From positions 372,001 to 436,000 of the forward strand of contig NZ_FMUH01000003.1 of the NCBI RefSeq assembly GCF_900101025.1: 64,000 bases of DNA, written 5' to 3'. Positions within the stretch are counted from its first letter, which is position 1. Each line of letters starts with the position of its first letter. Origin of the DNA: Klenkia marina. GTDB taxonomy: Bacteria; Actinomycetota; Actinomycetes; Mycobacteriales; Geodermatophilaceae. Shown piece after piece: positions 56,716-64,000 of this stretch. Both the position numbers and the translations under genes were made by a program. Under the pieces are notes generated by a model. The model had not been told where the DNA came from. It saw only the letters and a program-made list of their open reading frames with translations, and ran no database searches.

Positions 56716-58209
56716 ATGACCTCCACCCAGGTCCGTCCCGACAGCACCTCCACGCCGCAGGTCGCCATCAACGACATCGGCACCGAAGAGGACTTCCTCG
56801 CGGCCATCGACCAGACGATCAAGTACTTCAACGACGGCGACATCGTCGAAGGAGTCATCGTCAAGGTCGACCGCGACGAGGTGCTGCTGGACATCGGCTA
56901 CAAGACCGAGGGCGTCATCCCCTCGCGCGAGCTGTCCATCAAGCACGACGTCGACCCCAACGAGGTCGTCACCGTCGGCGACGAGGTGGAAGCCCTCGTC
57001 CTCCAGAAGGAGGACAAGGAAGGCCGTCTGATCCTGTCCAAGAAGCGTGCGCAGTACGAGCGCGCCTGGGGCACCATCGAGGCGAAGAAGGAAGCCGACG
57101 AGGTCGTCACCGGCACCGTCATCGAGGTCGTCAAGGGCGGCCTCATCCTCGACATCGGCCTGCGCGGGTTCCTCCCCGCCTCGCTGGTCGAGATGCGTCG
57201 CGTCCGCGACCTGCAGCCCTATGTGGGCCGCGAGCTCGAGGCCAAGATCATCGAGCTGGACAAGAACCGCAACAACGTGGTCCTGTCCCGTCGCCAGTGG
57301 CTGGAGCAGACCCAGTCCGAGGTGCGCAGCGAGTTCCTCAACAAGCTCGCCAAGGGCCAGGTCCGCACCGGTCAGGTCTCCTCGATCGTCAACTTCGGTG
57401 CCTTCGTGGACCTGGGCGGCGTCGACGGCCTGGTGCACGTCTCCGAGCTGTCCTGGAAGCACATCGACCACCCGTCCGAGGTCGTCGAGGTCGGCCAGGA
57501 GGTCACCGTCGAGGTCCTCGACGTCGACCTGGACCGTGAGCGCGTCTCCCTGTCGCTGAAGGCGACCCAGGAGGACCCGTGGCGTCAGTTCGCCCGCACG
57601 CACCAGATCGGGCAGGTCGTGCCCGGCAAGGTCACCAAGCTGGTGCCCTTCGGTGCGTTCGTGCGCGTGGACGAGGGCATCGAGGGCCTGGTGCACATCT
57701 CGGAGCTGGCCGAGCGCCACGTCGAGATCCCCGAGCAGGTCGCGCAGGTCGGCGACGAGCTGCTGGTCAAGGTCATCGACATCGACCTCGACCGTCGCCG
57801 CATCTCGCTGTCGCTCAAGCAGGCCAACGAGGGCGTCATCGCCGAGGACGACCAGTTCGACCCGGCCGCCTACGGCATGGCCGCCTCGTACGACGAGCAG
57901 GGGAACTACGTGTACCCCGAGGGCTTCGACTCCGAGACCGGCGAGTGGCTCGAGGGCTTCGAGGCCGCCCGCGAGGCGTGGGAGAAGCAGTACGCCGACG
58001 CCCAGGCCCGCTTCGAGGCGCACCAGAAGCAGATCGTCGCGGCCCGCGAGGCCGACGCCGAGGCTGCGGCCGGTGGCAGCTACTCCAGCGACGCGGCGAC
58101 CTCGGACTCCGGTCCGGCCGCCAGCACCGGTTCCTCGAGCGGCGGCGGCACCCTCGCCTCCGACGAGGCGCTGGCCGCGCTGCGGGCCAAGCTCGCCGGC
58201 GGCGAGTGA
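56716..58209 (+). CDS. rpsA: 30S ribosomal protein S1
   Basis: mRNA-binding ribosomal protein of 497 residues with four S1 (OB-fold) domains: about residues 40-110 (IVEGVIVKVDRDEVLLDIGYK), 125-195 (VVTGTVIEVVKGGLILDIGLR), 212-280 (VRTGQVSSIVNFGAFVDLGG) and 297-365 (VVPGKVTKLVPFGAFVRVDEG). An actinobacterial tail rich in Glu, Ala, Ser and Gly follows. It has fewer domains than the six of E. coli, as usual in actinobacteria. The start is ATG 56716 with GGAG upstream. The next gene begins 12 bases after the stop. Confidence 0.97.
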   Translation: MTSTQVRPDSTSTPQVAINDIGTEEDFLAAIDQTIKYFNDGDIVEGVIVKVDRDEVLLDIGYKTEGVIPSRELSIKHDVDPNEVVTVGDEVEALVLQKEDKEGRLILSKKRAQYERAWGTIEAKKEADEVVTGTVIEVVKGGLILDIGLRGFLPASLVEMRRVRDLQPYVGRELEAKIIELDKNRNNVVLSRRQWLEQTQSEVRSEFLNKLAKGQVRTGQVSSIVNFGAFVDLGGVDGLVHVSELSWKHIDHPSEVVEVGQEVTVEVLDVDLDRERVSLSLKATQEDPWRQFARTHQIGQVVPGKVTKLVPFGAFVRVDEGIEGLVHISELAERHVEIPEQVAQVGDELLVKVIDIDLDRRRISLSLKQANEGVIAEDDQFDPAAYGMAASYDEQGNYVYPEGFDSETGEWLEGFEAAREAWEKQYADAQARFEAHQKQIVAAREADAEAAAGGSYSSDAATSDSGPAASTGSSSGGGTLASDEALAALRAKLAGGE

Positions 58210-58221
58210 CCTGCTGATCGC

Positions 58222-58941
58222 ATGACCGTGCGCCGTCCACCCACCCGGGTGGGCGGCGCACTGTCGTCCCTGGGGCTGGTGGGCCTGGTGAGCCTGACCG
58301 GGTGCGCCGGCTTCGCCGGGTCGGCCCCGGCCGCAGCCCCCACGACGACCGGGACGACGAGCAGCGCACCGACGACCGCGCCGGCCACCACCACCGCCGT
58401 CCCCACCTACGAGCTCCCGGAGACCTGTGCCGGGCTGCTCACCTCCCGGCAGCTCGACGACGCCCTCGGGGCGCGCCTGCCGGGCACCAGCACCTACGTC
58501 GTCGGCACCCCGGAGCCGGGCATCGGCCGCACCGGACGGGTGACCTGTGGGTTCGGGGTCACCCCCGCGACGGCCACTGCCGGGGCCAGTGATCCGCTGC
58601 TCGAGGTGTCGGTGTTCACCTACACCGACGCCGCAGCCGCCGACGAACGGCTCGAGGCGCTGACCGCGGTGCAGGAGGGCCACGGCGTGCCCGCGGGGAC
58701 GGCGGCCGTCCCCGGGGCGCAGAGCGTGCTCTTCGCCGGCCCGGCCGACACCACGCTGGTGGCCACCGTCGAGGCGCGCACGGTCTCGGTCACGCTCGTG
58801 CCCGGTCTGCTGGACGCCGCGGGCACCCGCACCGCGCTGGAGCGGTTGGCCGCAGCCGTGCTGGGCACCGCGCCTGCAGCGACGACGTCCCCGCAAGCCG
58901 AGCGGCCTGCGGGGACGTCGGGGCCCACCTCCACCGGCTGA
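58222..58941 (+). CDS. Putative lipoprotein
   Basis: A 239-residue exported protein with a lipoprotein signal peptide: basic [12 protein letters not shown], hydrophobic [12 protein letters not shown] and lipobox LTGC. A Thr/Ala/Pro-rich linker follows. The C-terminal domain has two Cys ([17 protein letters not shown] and [10 protein letters not shown]), likely a disulfide, recalling DUF3558-like actinobacterial lipoproteins; this is a guess. A 12-bp inverted repeat lies in its last codons, and another hairpin (58228-58261) spans its first codons, which may terminate rpsA. Substrate for Lgt. Function unknown. Confidence 0.75.
   Translation: MTVRRPPTRVGGALSSLGLVGLVSLTGCAGFAGSAPAAAPTTTGTTSSAPTTAPATTTAVPTYELPETCAGLLTSRQLDDALGARLPGTSTYVVGTPEPGIGRTGRVTCGFGVTPATATAGASDPLLEVSVFTYTDAAAADERLEALTAVQEGHGVPAGTAAVPGAQSVLFAGPADTTLVATVEARTVSVTLVPGLLDAAGTRTALERLAAAVLGTAPAATTSPQAERPAGTSGPTSTG
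58884..58919 (+). terminator. Hairpin inside the 3' end of the lipoprotein gene
   Basis: GACGTCCCCGCA (58884-58895) pairs perfectly with TGCGGGGACGTC (58908-58919), 12 bp with a 12-base loop. It lies in the last 20 codons, so it would terminate the message slightly early unless readthrough occurs. Confidence 0.4.
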
Positions 58942-58957
58942 TCGGCCGGCGGGGGGC

Positions 58958-59230
58958 TCAGAGGCTGAGGATGATGGCGAACGCCGTGCGCGGGCGACCG
59001 CCGGCGTTGCTCAGGAAGTCCCAGGTGTGCCGACCGGCGGGGACCGTCGGCCACAGCGCGCGCAGCAGGGCCACCAGGCCCGTGCGAGGGGTGCTGGTCC
59101 GCTCCAGGCGGGCCGCGACGGCGGGCAGGTCCGAGCAGCGGACCCCACCGGCGACGTCGAGCCGGTGCCGGCCGGGGGCACGGTGGCCGGCGGTGGCCGG
59201 CAGGGTCTCCGGCGACGTGGAACGGGACAT
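58958..59230 (-). CDS. Small hypothetical protein (90 residues)
   Basis: Unrecognised. Starts [20 protein letters not shown], continues with a likely helix ([33 protein letters not shown]) and ends [22 protein letters not shown]. Third codon positions are nearly all G/C, and an AGAGAGGT ribosome-like site stands upstream, which supports coding. It is convergent with the lipoprotein gene. The 186 bases between it and coaE contain no other gene. Confidence 0.55.
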   Translation of the reverse strand: MSRSTSPETLPATAGHRAPGRHRLDVAGGVRCSDLPAVAARLERTSTPRTGLVALLRALWPTVPAGRHTWDFLSNAGGRPRTAFAIILSL

Positions 59231-59416
59231 GGTCGTGCCTACCTCTCTCGGTGGCGCCCCCCGGTGGGGCAGGCGTCGAGGCAGAACCTAGGTCGTGTGA
59301 CTCGTGGGGCTGGTGCGACGCGCCGGGCGCACGGTGCTCCTGACGCGTCGTCACCGAATCGTTACCGCTCGATGGTCATGATCGCCGCGGATCGAGGGAT
59401 GTGCGATGGTCGAGGC

Positions 59417-60010
59417 ATGCTGAGGATCGGGCTGACCGGGGGCATCGGATCGGGCAAGAGCACCGTGGCCGAGTTGCTGGTCGCGCACGGGGCGCACCTG
59501 GTCGACGCCGACCGCATCGCCCGCGAGGTGCTCGAACCCGGGACCCCGGGCCTGGCGGCGGTGGCCGAGGCGTTCGGCCCCGGCGTGCTCGGCCCCGACG
59601 GTGCGCTCGACCGGCCGGCCCTGGCTGCCGTGGTCTTCGGTGACCCGCAGCAGCGGGCCAGGTTGGACGCGATCGTCCACCCACTGGTGCGCGCCCGGGC
59701 CGCCGAGCTCGTCGCCGCCGTCCCGCCGGACGCCGTGGTGGTCCAGGACGTGCCGCTGCTGGTCGAGACCGGCCAGGCGGACTCGTACGACCTGGTGGTG
59801 GTGGTGCAGGCCCCGCTCGACGTCCGTCTCGAACGCCTGGCCGGGCGCGGCACGGCCGAGGACGACGCCCGTGCGCGCATCGCGTCGCAGGCCACCGACG
59901 AGCAGCGGGCGGCGGTCGCCGACGTGGTGCTCACCAACGGCGGGAGCCGGGCCGAGCTGGCCGCCCAGGTGGACGCGCTGTGGGCCGAGAGGGTGGAGCC
60001 GGCTCGCTGA
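59417..60010 (+). CDS. coaE: Dephospho-CoA kinase
   Basis: Last step of CoA synthesis, phosphorylating the ribose 3'-OH of dephospho-CoA. It has 197 residues, the compact form without a UPF0157/GrpB fusion. Walker A is [12 protein letters not shown]; then [42 protein letters not shown] and the LID region [14 protein letters not shown] 59417 gives the family start MLRIGLTGG. It follows rpsA at a distance, as in many actinobacteria. Confidence 0.96.
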   Translation: MLRIGLTGGIGSGKSTVAELLVAHGAHLVDADRIAREVLEPGTPGLAAVAEAFGPGVLGPDGALDRPALAAVVFGDPQQRARLDAIVHPLVRARAAELVAAVPPDAVVVQDVPLLVETGQADSYDLVVVVQAPLDVRLERLAGRGTAEDDARARIASQATDEQRAAVADVVLTNGGSRAELAAQVDALWAERVEPAR

Positions 60011-60030
60011 GCACGCCCCCCGTGAACGGC

Positions 60031-60062
60031 GCAGGCCCCGGAGCCGGAGCTGCGGGGCCTGC
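60031..60062. terminator. Terminator between coaE and the tRNA cluster
   Basis: GCAGGCCCCG (60031-60040) pairs with CGGGGCCTGC (60053-60062), loop 12 bases. It can serve coaE and the convergent tRNA operon. No T-run. Confidence 0.65.
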
Positions 60063-60067
60063 TGCGC

Positions 60068-60138
60068 TGGTGGGCGATACTGGGATCGAACCAGTGACCT
60101 CTTCCGTGTCAGGGAAGCGCGCTACCGCTGCGCCAAAA
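60068..60138 (-). pseudogene. Broken second copy of tRNA-Val(GAC)
   Basis: Bases 60066-60136 are identical to 60177-60247, which include most of the intact tRNA-Val. The D, anticodon, T arm and CCA are present, but the first six bases of the acceptor strand (GGGCGA) are replaced by unrelated T-rich sequence. The acceptor stem cannot form, so the RNA should not be a working tRNA. Confidence 0.85.
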
Positions 60139-60178
60139 AGACACACCTGACGACTCGACGTCGTCCAGGCGGTGGTGC

Positions 60179-60253
60179 TGGTGGGCGATACTGGGATCGA
60201 ACCAGTGACCTCTTCCGTGTCAGGGAAGCGCGCTACCGCTGCGCCAATCGCCC
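60179..60253 (-). tRNA. tRNA-Val(GAC)
   Basis: 75 bases with encoded CCA. Acceptor GGGCGAT/ATCGCCC, anticodon arm CTTCC-CTGACAC-GGAAG, T arm CACTGG TTCGATC CCAGT-like. It is the last intact gene of a minus-strand cluster Gly-Cys-Gly-Val. Confidence 0.95.
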
Positions 60254-60287
60254 GTGCACCGGTCGGCGAGACCGATGATCGTTCCCG

Positions 60288-60359
60288 AGCGGACGACGGG
60301 ATTCGAACCCGCGACCCTCACCTTGGCAAGGTGATGCTCTACCACTGAGCCACGTCCGC
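60288..60359 (-). tRNA. tRNA-Gly(GCC)
   Basis: 72 bases to the discriminator T; CCA not encoded. Acceptor GCGGACG/CGTCCGC, anticodon arm TCACC-TTGCCAA-GGTGA, T arm CGGG TTCGAAT CCCG. Identical to the copy at 60512-60583. Confidence 0.95.
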
Positions 60360-60401
60360 AGTGTTGACCGGCCCCGCCTCGATCGAACCGGGAGGCCGTC
60401 G

Positions 60402-60472
60402 AGGTGGAGACGGGATTTGAACCCGTGTAGACGGCTTTGCAGGCCGTTGCCTCGCCTCTCGGCCACTCCACC
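60402..60472 (-). tRNA. tRNA-Cys(GCA)
   Basis: 71 bases; acceptor GGTGGAG/CTCCACC, anticodon arm ACGGC-CTGCAAA-GCCGT, T arm CGGG TTCAAAT CCCG, discriminator T as expected for Cys. CCA not encoded. Lies between two identical tRNA-Gly genes. Confidence 0.95.
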
Positions 60473-60511
60473 GCACGTGGGTGCTGACCCGAGGGCCAGT
60501 ACCCACTTCCG

Positions 60512-60583
60512 AGCGGACGACGGGATTCGAACCCGCGACCCTCACCTTGGCAAGGTGATGCTCTACCACTGAGCCACGTCCGC
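60512..60583 (-). tRNA. tRNA-Gly(GCC), second copy
   Basis: Identical in sequence to 60288-60359. First gene of the minus-strand cluster, about 80 bases downstream of the SsgA-like gene, so it could be cotranscribed with it. Confidence 0.95.
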
Positions 60584-60663
60584 AGTGCGTCGCCAACTCT
60601 AGACGACCCGGATCCAGCCCTCGCACGGGGGGTGCCCGGCGCGCATCGGCCCAGCTCGGTGGG

Positions 60664-61098
60664 TCATTCGTCCTGCAGCAGGGCGAGCAGCTCGGGGTCC
60701 ATGTCGGCGGCGTCGGACTCCCCGCCCAGGGGCACGAGCTGCTCGGTGGTGGCGAGGAAACCGGCCAGCACGGCGCGCGAGAGCTCGAAGAGGGCGTGGC
60801 CCGAGGGCGCCCGGAGCTCGAGGAAGAGGACGTCGGCCGCGGTGCGGGCCGGCCACAGCCGCACGTCCCCCTCACCGCTGGGGCGGGTCAACCCCGCGTG
60901 CAGCAGGTCGCGGGCCACCAACCACTCCACGCCGTCGTCGTCGGTGCCGTCGGAGGACCGGCCGCCGAAGCGGACGCGGACCGCGAAGGGGTCGCGGGGG
61001 TCGTAGGTCAACGTCGCCGTCACCCGGGTCCACGCCGTGGGACCGACCAGCTGGAGCACGGCCCGGGTCGAGCAACCCGGCGCAGCAGGACTCGCCAT
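60664..61098 (-). CDS. SsgA-family sporulation/cell division regulator-like protein
   Basis: A 144-residue SsgA-like protein (SALP). Recognisable are TATLTYDPRDPFAVRVRF, VEWLVARDLLHAGL, GEGDVRLWPA and APSGHALFELSRAVLAGFLATTEQLVPLG. In Streptomyces SsgB recruits FtsZ to division sites. Sporulation is not implied for this organism; single SALPs of SsgB type occur widely in actinobacteria. The start is ATG 61098. It diverges from the sigma factor gene. Confidence 0.88.
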   Translation of the reverse strand: MASPAAPGCSTRAVLQLVGPTAWTRVTATLTYDPRDPFAVRVRFGGRSSDGTDDDGVEWLVARDLLHAGLTRPSGEGDVRLWPARTAADVLFLELRAPSGHALFELSRAVLAGFLATTEQLVPLGGESDAADMDPELLALLQDE

Positions 61099-61211
61099 GC
61101 CCGCTCAACGACCGGCCGGGACGGAGGTGACGCCCGCAGGCCACCCGCCCGGGGGACGCGCACCCGGCCGTGAACCGATCGGCGGTCCCGCGCCGAACAT
61201 CGCGTGTGACC

Positions 61212-61847
61212 ATGGGACTCGTGACCCGCCCTCCGCGGCGCGCCGACGACGCGGCCGCCGACACCGAGCTGATGCGCCGCGTGCGGGCCGGCGACCGGGG
61301 TGCGGTCGACGACCTCTACGAGCGCTTCCGGCGTCCGGCGTTCGCGCTGGCCCGGCGGGTGCTCAGCGACGACACGTTGGCCGAGGACGTGCTCCAGGAC
61401 GTTTTCCTGGCGGTCTGGAAGGACCCGGCAGCCTTCGACGGCGCCCGGGGCAACGTCGCGTCCTGGCTGCTGGCGATGGTCCACCACAAGGCGGTCGACG
61501 CCGTCCGGCGGGAGGAGAGCCACCGCCGGCGCCAGACCCGCGCCGAGGACGACCTGCGGCTGTCCGAGCCCACGGCGCAGGGCGACGTCGAGGACGAGGC
61601 CGCCGACCGGGTGGTGTCCCAGCGGGTGCGCGCGGCCCTGCAGGCCCTGCCGGCCGCCCAGCGCGAGGCCCTCACGCTCGCCTACTACGGCGGGTACACC
61701 CAGCGCGAGGTCGCCGCGCTCACCGGCACCCCCCTGGGCACCGTCAAGACGCGCATGCTCGCGGGCATGCGGCGGCTCAAGGAGAGCCTGGGCGGCGTCG
61801 CTGCCCAGGCCCTGGGCACCCCGGCCATCGAGGGGGGACGGCGATGA
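61212..61847 (+). CDS. ECF RNA polymerase sigma factor (SigK-like)
   Basis: A 211-residue extracytoplasmic-function sigma factor. Region 2 runs through ELMRRVRAGDRGAVDDLYERF, LAEDVLQDVFLAVWKDP and NVASWLLAMVHHKAVDAVRR. Region 4 is LPAAQREALTLAYYGGYTQ, REVAALTGTPLGTVKTRMLA (helix-turn-helix). The paired anti-sigma gene overlaps its stop by four bases. I prefer ATG 61212 to GTG 61170, because the extra 14 residues are unconserved. The regulon is unknown; such sigma factors usually drive their own operon. Confidence 0.93.
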   Translation: MGLVTRPPRRADDAAADTELMRRVRAGDRGAVDDLYERFRRPAFALARRVLSDDTLAEDVLQDVFLAVWKDPAAFDGARGNVASWLLAMVHHKAVDAVRREESHRRRQTRAEDDLRLSEPTAQGDVEDEAADRVVSQRVRAALQALPAAQREALTLAYYGGYTQREVAALTGTPLGTVKTRMLAGMRRLKESLGGVAAQALGTPAIEGGRR

Positions 61848-62767
61848 GCCCGCGCCAGCGCCCGTCGAGGGACCACGAGCGGGACCACGAGGAGTACGAC
61901 GAGCTCGCCGTCGGGTGGGCGCTGCACGTCCTGGAGCCCGAGGACGAGGCCGGGTTCGCCGGCCACCTCGCCGGCTGCGAGCGGTGCGCCCGCATCGTCG
62001 CCGACACCCACGAGGTGATGGCGTCGATGGCCGACGACCTCCCGGCGGCCGAGCCGTCCGAGGGGCTGCGCGAGCGGTTGCGGGCCGCGGTCGAGGAGAC
62101 CGAGCAGGTGGTCGAGCCCACCCGGGCGCCCGAGGTCGCCGCCCGCGAGGTCACCGGGCACGAGCTGGGCAACGACGAGGTCACCGGCCGCCGGGTCACC
62201 GCCGCCGAGGTCGGCGACGTCGTCGCCTTCCGCCCGGCCGGCACGACCGGGCGGCGGGCGGCTCGGCGCCGCGCGGGCACCTCGGGGTGGCGCCGGGTCG
62301 CTCCGCGTGCGGTCCTGGCCGCCGGGGTCGCGGCGGTGCTGGGCCTCGGCGTCTGGAACGTCACGCTGGTGCGCGACCGGGACGCCGCCCAGGCCACCGC
62401 GGCCAGCCAGTCGTCGATGATGTCGGCGCTGCTGTCCCCGGGGCGCATCACCGTCGCACCCATGGAGCACGACGGCCGCACGGTGGCCACCGTGGTCGCC
62501 CGCGACGGCCAGGCGCAGGTGCTGGTCGACGGCATGACGCCCAACGACGTGGCCGACAGCACCTACGTGCTGTGGGGGGTCACCGCCGACGGCCCCGTCG
62601 CGCTCGGGACGTTCGACGTGGTGGCCGACGGCACCGACCTGCGGACCGTAGGCTCCGACGCGACCGGGCTGGACGAGTTCTCCGCCTACGGCATCAGCAT
62701 CGAGCCCGGTCGCAACGCGCCGTCGACCCCGACGGACATCGTCGCGAACGGACAGGTGACCAGTTGA
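61844..62767 (+). CDS. Anti-sigma factor (RskA-like)
   Basis: A 307-residue membrane anti-sigma. The N-terminal zinc-finger-like domain has the His-X3-Cys-X2-Cys motif in GHLAGCERC (about residues 40-48). An acidic and Val/Glu-rich linker follows, then one membrane segment (AVLAAGVAAVLGLGVWNVTL, about 153-172). The outer domain resembles the RskA C-terminal domain: ADSTYVLWGV, PVALGTFDVVADGTDL and FSAYGISIEPG. It should hold the sigma factor at the membrane until proteolysis. ATG 61844 overlaps the sigma stop and follows a G-rich ribosome site. Confidence 0.93.
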   Translation: MSPRQRPSRDHERDHEEYDELAVGWALHVLEPEDEAGFAGHLAGCERCARIVADTHEVMASMADDLPAAEPSEGLRERLRAAVEETEQVVEPTRAPEVAAREVTGHELGNDEVTGRRVTAAEVGDVVAFRPAGTTGRRAARRRAGTSGWRRVAPRAVLAAGVAAVLGLGVWNVTLVRDRDAAQATAASQSSMMSALLSPGRITVAPMEHDGRTVATVVARDGQAQVLVDGMTPNDVADSTYVLWGVTADGPVALGTFDVVADGTDLRTVGSDATGLDEFSAYGISIEPGRNAPSTPTDIVANGQVTS

Positions 62768-63285
62768 GCAGCAGCGGGTCCGGCACGTCGACCGTCCCGG
62801 GCGGCGGCCGCCCCCGGGAGACCGGCGGCGGCCGCCGCCCCCGGGAGACCGGCCAGGAACGTCGTACCCGCTACGACAGCGACGAGGTCGACAGCCTGCG
62901 CGAGCGCATCGGCCGCCGTCCGTGGCGCAGGCGCCTGGCGGCCAACAAGACCTTCGACACGGCCTACCGGGCCGGGGTCGGCGTGGTCGGCACCCTGCTG
63001 CTGGTCTTCGGGCTGATCACCATCCCGCTGCCGGGCCCGGGCTGGCTCACGGTCATCGCGGCCTTGTTCGTGCTGGCCACCGAGTTCACCTGGGCCGAGC
63101 GCCTGCTCGAGTTCACCAAGCGCAACGTGAAGCGCTGGACCGACTGGCTGGGTCGTCAGCCGGTCTGGGTCCGGGTGCTCGTCGCCCTGCTCACGGCCGC
63201 GTTCGTCTACGGCGTCATCGTCGTCGTGATGCACGTCCTCGGCGTCCCGTCCTGGGTGCCGGGGTGGGTGCCGATGTGGCGATGA
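62764..63285 (+). CDS. PGPGW/TIGR02611 family membrane protein
   Basis: A 173-residue protein. About 60 residues of Gly/Arg-rich cytoplasmic N-terminus come first. Then there is a membrane segment (GVGVVGTLLLVFGLITI), the signature LPGPGWLTVIAALFVLATEF and a last segment (VLVALLTAAFVYGVIVVVM). The only in-frame start near the family beginning is TTG 62764, which overlaps the anti-sigma stop (TTGA). The start is thus less certain than the gene. Function unknown. It forms a three-gene operon with the sigma and anti-sigma genes. Confidence 0.85.
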   Translation: MSSSGSGTSTVPGGGRPRETGGGRRPRETGQERRTRYDSDEVDSLRERIGRRPWRRRLAANKTFDTAYRAGVGVVGTLLLVFGLITIPLPGPGWLTVIAALFVLATEFTWAERLLEFTKRNVKRWTDWLGRQPVWVRVLVALLTAAFVYGVIVVVMHVLGVPSWVPGWVPMWR

Positions 63286-63317
63286 GCGTCTGGCACACTG
63301 TTCCAGGCACCGCAGCC

Positions 63318-63392
63318 GGGCGATTGGCTCAGCGGTAGAGCGCTTCGTTCACACCGAAGAGGTCACTGGTTCGATCCCAGTATCGCCCACCA
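63318..63392 (+). tRNA. tRNA-Val(CAC)
   Basis: 75 bases with encoded CCA. Acceptor GGGCGAT/ATCGCCC, anticodon arm CTTCG-TTCACAC-CGAAG. The 3' half is identical to that of tRNA-Val(GAC) at 60179-60253, showing common origin. Confidence 0.95.
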
Positions 63393-63395
63393 CGA

Positions 63396-63425
63396 ACGGC
63401 CCCCGTCTCCGCGGACGGGGGCCGT
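63396..63425 (+). terminator. Terminator after tRNA-Val(CAC)
   Basis: ACGGCCCCCGTC (63396-63407) pairs with GACGGGGGCCGT (63414-63425), loop TCCGCG. A 12-bp perfect stem between the tRNA and the convergent RibD-like gene. Confidence 0.75.
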
Positions 63426-63433
63426 CGTCGTCC

Positions 63434-63970
63434 TCAGGCGGGGCCGTGGACCAGGTGCACGACGCCGTTGCTGAGCTGGCTGACCCCCAGCAGCGTCAGC
63501 GGGGTGCGCGGCGCGCCCTCGGGGAACAGCCGGATCCCGCTGCCGACGGCGACCGGGTAGACGAACTGGTGCAGCTCGTCGACCAGGCCGTCGGCTAGCA
63601 TCGCCCGCACCAGCGTCGCGCTGCCGCTGACGTAGAGGTCGTGCTCGGCCTTCAGGGCCCGCAGCGCGTCGACGTCGTAGGGGAGCACGCTGGCCGGGCC
63701 CCACTGCGGGTCGGTGAGGGTGGCCGACACGACGTGCTTGGGGGTGTCGTTGAAGAACGGGGCGCCCGGGTCGTCCTCGACCGTGCGCGTGGACCACGCC
63801 GGGCCGAACATCTCGTAGGTGGTGCGGCCGAGCAGGATGCCGTCGGCGCCGGCGGTCAGCGTGCCGATGGCGGCGGCGAGGTCGTCGGGGAAGCCGTAGT
63901 CCATCGTCCACATCGGGGCGTCCACGACGCCGTCGACGGTGGTGAACTCGTGCACCTTGATGCTGCCCAT
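63434..63970 (-). CDS. Dihydrofolate reductase family / RibD C-terminal domain protein
   Basis: A 178-residue NADPH-dependent reductase-fold protein of the RibD C-terminal (DHFR-like) type. Visible blocks are MGSIKVHEFTTVDGVVDAP, GILLGRTTYEMFGPAW, KHVVSATLTD, DLYVSGSATLVRAMLADGLVDEL and the end region VYPVAVGSGIRLFPEG. It is a stand-alone member, not a riboflavin enzyme by context. ATG 63970 follows a GAGGAG site 10 bases upstream. Substrate unknown. Confidence 0.92.
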   Translation of the reverse strand: MGSIKVHEFTTVDGVVDAPMWTMDYGFPDDLAAAIGTLTAGADGILLGRTTYEMFGPAWSTRTVEDDPGAPFFNDTPKHVVSATLTDPQWGPASVLPYDVDALRALKAEHDLYVSGSATLVRAMLADGLVDELHQFVYPVAVGSGIRLFPEGAPRTPLTLLGVSQLSNGVVHLVHGPA

Positions 63971-64000
63971 GGGGTGTCGCTCCTCGATCTGCGTGGTCGT

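Noticed and set aside
58228-58261. Hairpin GTGCGCC...GGCGCAC as a certain rpsA terminator
   Set aside because: It lies in the first codons of the next gene and has a large internal loop, so I mention it only under that gene.
55681-58896. Long minus-strand frame across rpsA joining the methyltransferase
   Set aside because: Only its last 278 codons are the real methyltransferase; the upstream part is antisense to rpsA.
60066-60247. The tRNA duplication as an attachment site of an integrated element
   Set aside because: Only 40 bases separate the two copies and no integrase or foreign genes are present, so no element is there now.

Overview
The window is high-G+C DNA (by eye a little over 70%) from an actinobacterium, most likely of the Geodermatophilaceae type or a close relative. 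This rests on near-universal G/C in third codon positions, frequent GTG starts, a PriA-type HisA, an SsgA-family protein, an ANTAR response regulator beside pyk, a TIGR02611/PGPGW protein and the familiar order pyk - response regulator - polA - rpsA - coaE. The family assignment is inference; a 16S or whole-genome comparison would settle it. I see no phage, insertion sequence or CRISPR array. This is a core chromosomal segment with a few odd loci.

Layout. 1-6.1 kb: the 3' part of dnaE, a membrane protein, an LCP cell-wall ligase and a Lon-N-domain protein. 6.2-17.4 kb: a histidine cluster (hisD-hisC-hisB, hisH, priA-rid-hisF) broken up by unrelated genes: a MerR regulator with a SulP transporter, a nucleotidyltransferase, a decayed LysE exporter, and a molybdopterin oxidoreductase with a nitroreductase. 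17.5-25.4 kb: a heterodimeric ABC exporter, two small membrane proteins, a cupin, a flavoprotein dehydrogenase and a diguanylate cyclase. 25.5-32 kb: hisI-trpE-(trp membrane protein)-trpC-trpB-trpA-lgt, mostly with overlapping stops and starts. 32.4-41 kb: gltB-gltD, pyk and an acyl-CoA thioesterase. 41-45 kb: an aromatic amino acid decarboxylase, an unusual tRNA-like gene, the PdtaR-type regulator and a solute-binding lipoprotein. 45-50 kb: two small genes and the branched-chain amino acid ABC operon livH-M-G-F. 50.3-60 kb: a thioesterase, polA, an S15 peptidase, a methyltransferase, rpsA, a lipoprotein, a small hypothetical gene and coaE. 60-64 kb: a tRNA cluster (Gly-Cys-Gly-Val plus a broken Val copy), an SsgA-like gene, an ECF sigma/anti-sigma/PGPGW operon, tRNA-Val(CAC) and a RibD-C-domain protein.

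How the genes work together. The his and trp genes give most of two pathways that share PriA, since no trpF is present here. The gltBD genes supply glutamate. The liv operon and the nearby lipoprotein form one predicted uptake system. polA and dnaE belong to replication, rpsA to translation and coaE to CoA synthesis.

Most striking observations. (1) The solute-binding lipoprotein at 43674-45011 appears circularly permuted: its C-terminal lobe precedes its N-terminal lobe in one intact frame. (2) A tRNA gene at 42722-42794 has a CAA (Leu) anticodon but no long variable arm. (3) Ten genes have a TANNNT box 6-8 bases before the start codon, the signature of leaderless mRNAs. (4) A perfect 26-bp palindrome lies in the sulP/nucleotidyltransferase intergenic region. 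(5) A 71-bp exact duplication of most of tRNA-Val(GAC) lies beside the intact gene.
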